Below are positions 1 to 4,140 of a DNA stretch of 5,733 nt, piece by piece; the first letter of the stretch is position 1; the number at the start of each line of letters is the position of its first letter. Location: positions 1 to 5,733 of the forward strand of contig JANRAT010000072.1 in assembly GCA_030727885.1 (NCBI GenBank), read 5' to 3'. Both the position numbers and the translations under genes were made by a program. This DNA comes from Rhodospirillales bacterium (GTDB lineage Bacteria; Pseudomonadota; Alphaproteobacteria; Rhodospirillales; Casp-alpha2). Below the pieces are notes generated by a model that did not search any database, was not told where the DNA came from, and saw only the letters and a list, made by a program, of their open reading frames with translations.

Positions 1-673
1 TCGGTAACCCGAACGAGAAGTTGGATGCGCCGCAAGTGGTATTGACCTTAAGCTCTTCACGGAGTCTGCGGATCAGGTGCAGAACGTGACGACCGGCATC
101 GTTCAGTGCACCGACCGGCATCACCAGAGGGTCGACCAGTATATCCTCTTTCGGGATGCCGAAATCCTGCGCCCGCTCGACAATTTTTTTGGCGACCAAG
201 AAGCGTACATCCGGGTCTTCGGAAATCCCGGTTTCGTCGTTGGAGATGGCAACAACGGCGGCGCCGTATTTCTTGATCAGCGGCAGCACGACCTCAAGCC
301 GTTCTTCTTCGCCGGTGACAGAATTGACCAGCGGCTTGCCTTGATAAACGGAAAGGCCGGCTTCAAGTGCGGCGACGATGGAACTGTCTATCGAAAGCGG
401 GGCGTCGGTCAGCGACTGCACCAGTTTTACGCACTCGGCGAGGATTTTCGGCTCATCCGCAAGCGGGATGCCGGCGTTGACATCGAGCATCTGCGCGCCG
501 GCGGCGATCTGCGCCAAGGCATCGGATTCAACCCGGGAATAATCACCAGCGGCCATCTCGGCAGCGAGCAGCTTGCGGCCGGTCGGATTGATGCGCTCAC
601 CTATGATCACGAAGGGCTCATCGAAGCCGATGACGACTTCCTTGGTGGCGGAGCTGACAACGGTTCTGGTCAC
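1..673 (-). CDS. Methyltetrahydrofolate:corrinoid methyltransferase (pterin-binding, DHPS-like), 3' end cut by window edge
   Basis: The first 224 residues can be read; the gene runs off the left edge. It should move a methyl group between a corrinoid protein and tetrahydrofolate in the cytoplasm, like the AcsE/MtgA and MetH pterin-binding domains. Visible signatures in order are GERINPTGRK (residues 25-34), DVNAG (64-68), SIDSS (94-98), NSVTGE (117-122), VDPLVMP (180-186) and GASNFSFGLP (215-224). By family analogy D96, D181 and N218 would be the pterin-contacting positions; this is an alignment from memory. The family is usually about 260-330 residues, so up to roughly a hundred are missing. 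The start is GTG at 673, preceded by GGGAG eight bases upstream; no in-frame ATG lies just upstream. It follows the MTHFR gene after 94 bp, so it is probably the same operon. A dihydropteroate synthase is less likely, because the GERINPTGR and SNFSFGLP signatures are those of the methyltransferase group. Confidence 0.9.
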   Translation of the reverse strand, partial: MTRTVVSSATKEVVIGFDEPFVIIGERINPTGRKLLAAEMAAGDYSRVESDALAQIAAGAQMLDVNAGIPLADEPKILAECVKLVQSLTDAPLSIDSSIVAALEAGLSVYQGKPLVNSVTGEEERLEVVLPLIKKYGAAVVAISNDETGISEDPDVRFLVAKKIVERAQDFGIPKEDILVDPLVMPVGALNDAGRHVLHLIRRLREELKVNTTCGASNFSFGLP

Positions 674-681
674 TTTGGTAA

Positions 682-686
682 CTCCC
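682..686 (-). promoter_or_regulatory. Ribosome binding site deciding the GTG start of the pterin methyltransferase
   Basis: On the minus strand GGGAG stands eight bases before GTG at 673. It supports the non-ATG start, since no in-frame ATG is found in the preceding gap. Confidence 0.6.
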
Positions 687-698
687 TGAATAAGGCGT

Positions 699-715
699 TT
701 CGGGATGTTCCCGAA
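699..715. repeat. Perfect 7-bp inverted repeat with 3-base loop in the MTHFR-methyltransferase gap
   Basis: The two arms TTCGGGA and TCCCGAA pair perfectly around three bases. The element lies in the 94-bp gap after the MTHFR stop, 25 bases before the methyltransferase start. No T-run follows it on either strand, so it does not look like a classical Rho-independent terminator. It could be an mRNA-stabilising intercistronic hairpin or a protein-binding dyad; the sequence cannot decide. Confidence 0.5.
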
Positions 716-767
716 TAATCAGTAGATAACGATAATATGCTGTCGTAACTATCCAAAAGGCGACCTA

Positions 768-1814
768 TCACGTATCACTGGCGGCGAGTTCACCGGACTG
801 ACGTTCGGCAAATTCAATGGCAGTGGCATCCCCTGGATTCAGTTCGCGCTGCCAGGGCTTGCGATCCTTGAGCACACCGGATTCATGAACGATTTCCGAC
901 ACCAGTTCTTCCTGCCGGTAGGCCATGACGTGAATCCCTGAAACCCCTTCGATGTCCTGAATTTGCTGGATCAGTTCAATACACAGTTTCTTGCCTTCAA
1001 GCTTCTGTTTTTCAGCCCCTTCAAGACGCGCAATGATGCTGTCCGGTATATGAACGCCCGGCACATTGGCGCGCATCCAGCGGGCGGTTTTCGCTGAGGC
1101 CAGCGGCCCGACACCGATCAGGATGTAGCATTTTTCATGCAGGCCCATATCGCAGACACGCTTCATGTATTCCTTCAAAAGCGGAATGTCATAGCAATAC
1201 TGGCTCTGCACAAACTGGGCGCCGGCTTCGATTTTCTTTTTTAGCCTGAGCGGACGGTAATCATAGGGCGGCGCGAACGGATTGATGGCGGCACCAAGGA
1301 ACACCCGCGGCGGGTCCGTGATCTTGCGGCCAGAAAGAAAGCGACCTTCATCGCGCATGGTGCGGATGGTTTCGAGCAGGGACATGCAGTCGAAATCAAA
1401 CACCGGCTTGGCGCCGGGCTGATCCCCGGCCTGCACACCGTCGCCGGTCAGACACAGGATATTGTTAACGCCCATCGCGGCGGCACCCAGAACATCGCCC
1501 TGAATGGCGATACGATTGCGGTCGCGGCAGCTGATCTGCAGGATCGGCGCATAGCCGACACGAGTCAAAAGGCCGCAAATGGCGACGCTCGACATATGGC
1601 AGTTGGCGCCAGAACCGTCAGTCGCGTTGATGCCGTCTACCCAGCCGTCAAAGATACCGCCGCGTTCATAGACTTCGTTGGGATCGGCACTGTCAGGCGG
1701 ATTGAGCTCGGCGGTGACGGCAAACTCGCCGCGACGCAGAATCCGTTCCAGCCGCCCGCGCGAGGTATGGCCTTCGGGAACATAGGAGAAATCTTCTGGC
1801 GCATTCGGGCTCAT
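768..1814 (-). CDS. metF: Methylenetetrahydrofolate reductase (MetF family)
   Basis: A 348-residue cytoplasmic TIM-barrel flavoprotein that interconverts 5,10-methylene-H4F and 5-methyl-H4F. Family signatures include AELNPPDSAD (35-44), with E36 at the place of the catalytic Glu of MetF, NATDGSGANCHMSS (63-76), and QISCRDRN (93-100) followed by a Gly/Ala-rich segment. CLTGDG (121-126) follows, with D125 matching the flavin-contacting Asp, then FVQSQYCYD (201-209) on the folate side. These correspondences are drawn from memory of E. coli MetF. The NATDGSG and CRDRN motifs are typical of the branch that partners corrinoid/C1 clusters. The ATG start at 1814 overlaps the stop of the upstream MetV-like gene by four bases (ATGA), which implies translational coupling. 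In this setting the enzyme may run in the oxidative direction, consuming methyl-H4F made by the downstream methyltransferase, although a biosynthetic role for methionine is not excluded. Confidence 0.95.
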   Translation of the reverse strand: MSPNAPEDFSYVPEGHTSRGRLERILRRGEFAVTAELNPPDSADPNEVYERGGIFDGWVDGINATDGSGANCHMSSVAICGLLTRVGYAPILQISCRDRNRIAIQGDVLGAAAMGVNNILCLTGDGVQAGDQPGAKPVFDFDCMSLLETIRTMRDEGRFLSGRKITDPPRVFLGAAINPFAPPYDYRPLRLKKKIEAGAQFVQSQYCYDIPLLKEYMKRVCDMGLHEKCYILIGVGPLASAKTARWMRANVPGVHIPDSIIARLEGAEKQKLEGKKLCIELIQQIQDIEGVSGIHVMAYRQEELVSEIVHESGVLKDRKPWQRELNPGDATAIEFAERQSGELAASDT

Positions 1815-2359
1815 TGTTCCTGCGCCTTTTCCAAAGCGTCCTGTTCGGCCCGTTCAGCGGTAACGCGAAGCCATGCAGACGTGTTGCGGAGACTTTGGTC
1901 GACCGGTTTTTGTACCTTGAGGATATTGCTGTTTGCACGCATCCGCTGGCTGCCTTGCCAGGCCTGCACCCAGACGCATGGCATGTCCGGCTCGACTTCA
2001 CAATTTCCGTTGGCACGAACGCCGCCGCAGGGACCGTTTCTAAGCTGTTTCGGACAGTTCATCGGGCAGGACATGCCGGTGTCGGAGAGGGCGCACTGAC
2101 CGCACATCCGGCAATCAAACAGAAAGCCTTTGACGGTTTTTTCGACGAACATCACCGGACGTTCGACGCGTCGATAGCCGATCAGGTTCCAGAGCGGATG
2201 CAATTTCAAAAACACATCCGCCAGCAGCGTGTAGATGATTTCCAGCCCGCGCGCGTGCTTGACCGACCACAGCCGCACAGAATAACGCGCCCGTTGGCGA
2301 CGTACCGCGCTGATGTCGCTCGGCTGATAGGCCGCGGTCGGGGAGGCCGGTTTTGCCAT
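1811..2359 (-). CDS. Stand-alone MTHFR C-terminal-domain protein, cysteine-rich (MetV-like)
   Basis: A 182-residue protein matching the MTHFR C-terminal domain family that in acetogens is the MetV partner of MetF. The central part carries eight cysteines, at residues 83, 86, 89, 98, 102, 111, 120 and 128. They fall in CRMCGQC (83-89), SCPMNCPK (97-104) and NGPCGGV (108-114), a pattern suited to an Fe-S cluster or zinc. The N-terminal 80 residues are basic, with a moderately hydrophobic stretch (YTLLADVFLKLHPLWNLIG, about 43-61) that may pack on a partner or membrane; it is not a clear transmembrane helix. The C-terminus (about 150-182) is charged and helical in character. The ATG at 2359 shares one base with the upstream TAA (TAATG), and the stop overlaps the metF start. 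The tight pairing suggests that it forms a complex with the reductase and shuttles electrons; this is inferred from MetV, not visible directly. Confidence 0.88.
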   Translation of the reverse strand: MAKPASPTAAYQPSDISAVRRQRARYSVRLWSVKHARGLEIIYTLLADVFLKLHPLWNLIGYRRVERPVMFVEKTVKGFLFDCRMCGQCALSDTGMSCPMNCPKQLRNGPCGGVRANGNCEVEPDMPCVWVQAWQGSQRMRANSNILKVQKPVDQSLRNTSAWLRVTAERAEQDALEKAQEQ

Positions 2360-2667
2360 TAGGACGTTTCCACTTCATGCCCTTTGGCGGCAATCAGACG
2401 GGCCAGCCGGGCATCATCGTACGCTGTTTCTAGCTTGTGCTGCCAGGCATCGGCTTCGGTTTCAAGATCGTCACCGCACGCAAGCGGGTCGCTGCGCCGC
2501 CAGTCGGCAAGGTAATCATCCGTGCCGATGGCTTTGGCCCGCATTGCGGCGCTGTCGACAGCTTCCTGGAAGCGGGCTGCTAGTTGGCGTTTGGCACTGG
2601 TGCGGCCCTGATTGATGATCACCTGAGCCGGGATGTCACGCCAATATACGATGGTCACGTGCGCCAT
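2359..2667 (-). CDS. Small 'virulence factor' family protein (PF13769-like), function unknown
   Basis: A 102-residue soluble protein beginning MAHVTIVYWRDIPAQVI. The motifs YWRDIPAQV (8-16), QGR (20-22), the RF..AVDSAAM segment (32-42) and YLADWRR (52-58) match the small family annotated as 'virulence factor' (Pfam Virulence_fact, from memory). Despite the name, members often sit in C1 and corrinoid clusters and no molecular role is established. The frame stays open upstream to 2847, but that extension lies inside the DUF1638 gene and does not look like protein of this family. Three consecutive ATG codons lie at 2673, 2670 and 2667. An AAAGGAG ends six bases before the third, which I take as the start. 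The gene overlaps the end of the DUF1638 gene by 32 bases and abuts the MetV-like gene, so the three are probably co-translated. The C-terminal half is acidic and probably helical. Confidence 0.8.
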   Translation of the reverse strand: MAHVTIVYWRDIPAQVIINQGRTSAKRQLAARFQEAVDSAAMRAKAIGTDDYLADWRRSDPLACGDDLETEADAWQHKLETAYDDARLARLIAAKGHEVETS

Positions 2668-3265
2668 CATCATCTCCTTTACGGGCCTGATCGACAATGA
2701 AATCGCCAAGCCCGCCATAGCCGGTGAAGCGATAGACGTATGCAAGGCCAAGGGTTTCAGCCGCTTTCTGTGCCTGTTTCTGGAGTTCGGTATCTTCGGT
2801 CTGCGCCAGATAGGTGAGGCGTTTGTAATTGCCGAAATAGGCGTCACGCAGTTCCGGATGACGGTCCAGCCCCAACCCCTTGACGATCAGGCGGTCAAAG
2901 AACCGCACCAGATAGTCTGTCAGATAAAAGGTGCCGATCTCGTCTTCCTGCATTGCCTCGAAGGCATCATCACCGGCATAGAACGCATAGCAATGCGCAC
3001 CACCAATGCGCTCGACATTTTTTTCACGCAGCACATCATCCAACAGGCCGCCGGTGCCGCAGTCTGCATAGAGTGCGACAATCCGTTCGTATTTATCCTG
3101 ATTGGCGTCGATCTTGCGGCGCATCTCGTCCGGAATTCGTTCCGGGCGGTTATGCAATTCCGCCGGCAGGCAGGTCAGATCAATGCCTGTTAAACCGTTG
3201 GCTTCCGTGACCCAGCCGATTTCGCGGGCCAGTGCACCGCAAGCGATGATCAGCAGGGGTCGCAT
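2636..3265 (-). CDS. DUF1638 domain protein associated with corrinoid methyltransfer
   Basis: A 209-residue cytoplasmic protein that I recognise as DUF1638 (PF07796, from memory). Signatures are IACGALAREI (7-16), LPAELHNRPERIP (33-45), YADCGTGG (66-73), GAHCYAFYAG (89-98) and GTFYLTDYLVR (111-121). Conserved-looking Cys9, Cys32, Cys69 and Cys92 with His38 and His91 could form a metal or cofactor site; that is inference. The family often neighbours MttB/MtgB-type methyltransferases and corrinoid proteins, as here, but its biochemical role is not established to my knowledge. The ATG at 3265 gives a typical family N-terminus. It lies 21 bp after the corrinoid gene, with only a weak GGGAC upstream inside a GC-only palindrome. 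The last ten or so codons overlap the next gene's ribosome binding site and start, and the charged tail after residue 195 looks like a poorly conserved extension. Confidence 0.88.
   Translation of the reverse strand: MRPLLIIACGALAREIGWVTEANGLTGIDLTCLPAELHNRPERIPDEMRRKIDANQDKYERIVALYADCGTGGLLDDVLREKNVERIGGAHCYAFYAGDDAFEAMQEDEIGTFYLTDYLVRFFDRLIVKGLGLDRHPELRDAYFGNYKRLTYLAQTEDTELQKQAQKAAETLGLAYVYRFTGYGGLGDFIVDQARKGDDDGARDHRILA
2674..2680 (-). promoter_or_regulatory. Ribosome binding site of the small protein, inside the DUF1638 gene, before a triple ATG
   Basis: On the minus strand AAAGGAG is followed directly by three ATG codons. Its distance to the third (2667) is six bases, a normal spacing, while the first would have none. 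The site is a strong Shine-Dalgarno match and sits within the last codons of the upstream gene. Confidence 0.65.
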
Positions 3266-3273
3266 CGGGGCGT

Positions 3274-3285
3274 CCCGGGCCCGGG
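3274..3285. repeat. Perfect 12-bp GC-only palindrome between the corrinoid and DUF1638 genes
   Basis: CCCGGGCCCGGG reads the same on both strands and fills most of the 21-bp gap. It covers the only weak Shine-Dalgarno candidate (GGGAC) of the DUF1638 gene, so RNA pairing here could tune its translation. With no loop, a simple hairpin would be shorter than the palindrome. Chance in a GC-rich gap is possible. Confidence 0.4.
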
Positions 3286-3286
3286 G

Positions 3287-3994
3287 CTATCTGGTCGCCA
3301 ATGCCGAGCCCTGACGACGCGACATCCATTCCTTGGCGGTCTCGACGGCGACAGCGGCATCCCGGCAATAGGCATCGGCGCCGATGTTATCGGCAAACGC
3401 TTCGTTCAGCGGCGCACCGCCGACCAGCACCACATAATCGTTACGGATGCCCTTTTCGACCATGGTGTCGATGACGACTTTCATGTAGGGCATGGTCGTC
3501 GTTAGCAACGCCGACATGCCAAGGATGTCGGGCTGGTGTTCTTCAAGGGCTTTCAGGTATTTGTCGACGTCGACATTGATGCCGAGATCGACGACTTCGA
3601 AGCCGGCGCCTTCCATCATCATGCCGACAAGGTTCTTGCCGATGTCGTGAATGTCGCCCTTGACCGTGCCGATTACCATCTTGCCCATTTTGGGCGCACC
3701 GGTTTCAACCAATAACGGGCGCAGGACGCTCATGCCGGCCTTCATGGAATTGGCGGCCATCAGGACTTCAGGGACAAACAGTATGCCGTCGCGGAAATCG
3801 ACACCGACGATCCGCATACCTTCGACCAGGGCTTTGGTCAGCGTGTCGTAGGGCGACCAGCCGCGTTCCAGCAGGATATTTGTGCCCTCGACGACTTCAT
3901 CGGCAAGCCCGTCATACAGATCGTCATGCATCTGCAGGACAAGTTCATCATCGGAAAGTTCGGAAAGAACGATGTCGTCATCTTGATCGGCCAC
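3287..3994 (-). CDS. Corrinoid (B12-binding) methyl-carrier protein, MtbC/MtgC/MttC-like
   Basis: A 235-residue cytoplasmic protein that carries a methyl group on a cobalamin between a substrate methyltransferase and a second methyltransferase. The N-terminal helical cap domain (about 14-100) contains FVPEVLMAANSMKAGM (73-88). The Rossmann-like B12 domain (about 105-225) contains GTVKGDIHDIGKNLVG (109-124). In that motif DxHxxG supplies His116 as the lower cobalt ligand. SALLTTTM (161-168) and GGAPL (192-196) contact the nucleotide tail in family members. The length is close to the usual 210-230 residues. The frame is open to a TTG at 4012, but I prefer GTG at 3994 because GGGAG stands seven bases before it and the product then begins MADQDDD. 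It is the first gene after a 146-bp gap and so probably leads the operon running down to the pterin methyltransferase at the left edge. The substrate specificity cannot be read from this protein. Confidence 0.93.
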   Translation of the reverse strand: MADQDDDIVLSELSDDELVLQMHDDLYDGLADEVVEGTNILLERGWSPYDTLTKALVEGMRIVGVDFRDGILFVPEVLMAANSMKAGMSVLRPLLVETGAPKMGKMVIGTVKGDIHDIGKNLVGMMMEGAGFEVVDLGINVDVDKYLKALEEHQPDILGMSALLTTTMPYMKVVIDTMVEKGIRNDYVVLVGGAPLNEAFADNIGADAYCRDAAVAVETAKEWMSRRQGSALATR

Positions 3995-4001
3995 AAGTAT
4001 T

Positions 4002-4006
4002 CTCCC
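4002..4006 (-). promoter_or_regulatory. Ribosome binding site deciding the GTG start of the corrinoid protein
   Basis: GGGAG lies seven bases before GTG at 3994 on the minus strand. The alternative TTG at 4012 would lie upstream of this site and has no comparable purine-rich stretch before it. Confidence 0.6.
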
Positions 4007-4018
4007 AGCCAAAAGCGA

Positions 4019-4031
4019 CCTGTCCTACAGG
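4019..4031. repeat. Short dyad CCTGT-N3-ACAGG upstream of the corrinoid gene
   Basis: Two perfect 5-bp arms stand around three bases, ending about 25 bases before the preferred GTG start. It could be an operator half-site pair or a small hairpin in the leader. At five base pairs per arm, chance is a real possibility. Confidence 0.3.
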
Positions 4032-4140
4032 CCGTGAATAATCTCAATATGATCTTAGCTTACAGTACGGCTGTTCATTTGCAGACATGAATTAGAACTG
4101 TTGCGACATGTTTTGATCCGACAATCGAATTTTTGCCAAT

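Larger units (their letters stand above)
3995..4140 (-). promoter_or_regulatory. Intergenic leader of the corrinoid-C1 operon, probable promoter region
   Basis: This is the largest non-coding gap in the window, 146 bp between the dehydrogenase stop and the corrinoid start, and it is clearly richer in A+T than its surroundings. I find no convincing -35/-10 pair and no hairpin followed by a T-run. A 13-bp dyad, CCTGT-N3-ACAGG, lies at 4019-4031, about 25 bases before the start. The gap's size and composition make it the likeliest place for a promoter or operator, but read-through from the dehydrogenase gene is equally compatible. Confidence 0.35.

Noticed and set aside
699..715. Rho-independent terminator at the inverted repeat
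   Set aside because: The stem is only seven base pairs and no T-run follows on either strand, so I list it as a repeat rather than a terminator.
77..718. Plus-strand open frame of 213 codons
   Set aside because: It is antisense to the pterin methyltransferase, whose minus-strand product carries clear family motifs. Its product resembles no family I know and is the usual antisense shadow in GC-rich DNA.
1814..2362. Plus-strand open frame of 182 codons opposite the MetV-like gene
   Set aside because: It mirrors the cysteine-rich gene almost exactly and has no recognisable motif; the minus-strand reading is the conserved one.
2668..2847. N-terminal extension of the small 'virulence factor' protein back to 2847
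   Set aside because: The extra residues are an out-of-frame reading of DUF1638. A strong Shine-Dalgarno lies just before the triple ATG, and the family begins at that point.
2633..3193. Plus-strand open frame of 186 codons with hydrophobic stretches
   Set aside because: It is antisense to DUF1638. The apparent hydrophobic segments follow from complementing its codons, and no family signature is seen.
3995..4012. TTG start of the corrinoid protein at 4012
   Set aside because: It would add six residues that cover the Shine-Dalgarno of the GTG at 3994; the GTG gives a normal spacing and a typical N-terminus.
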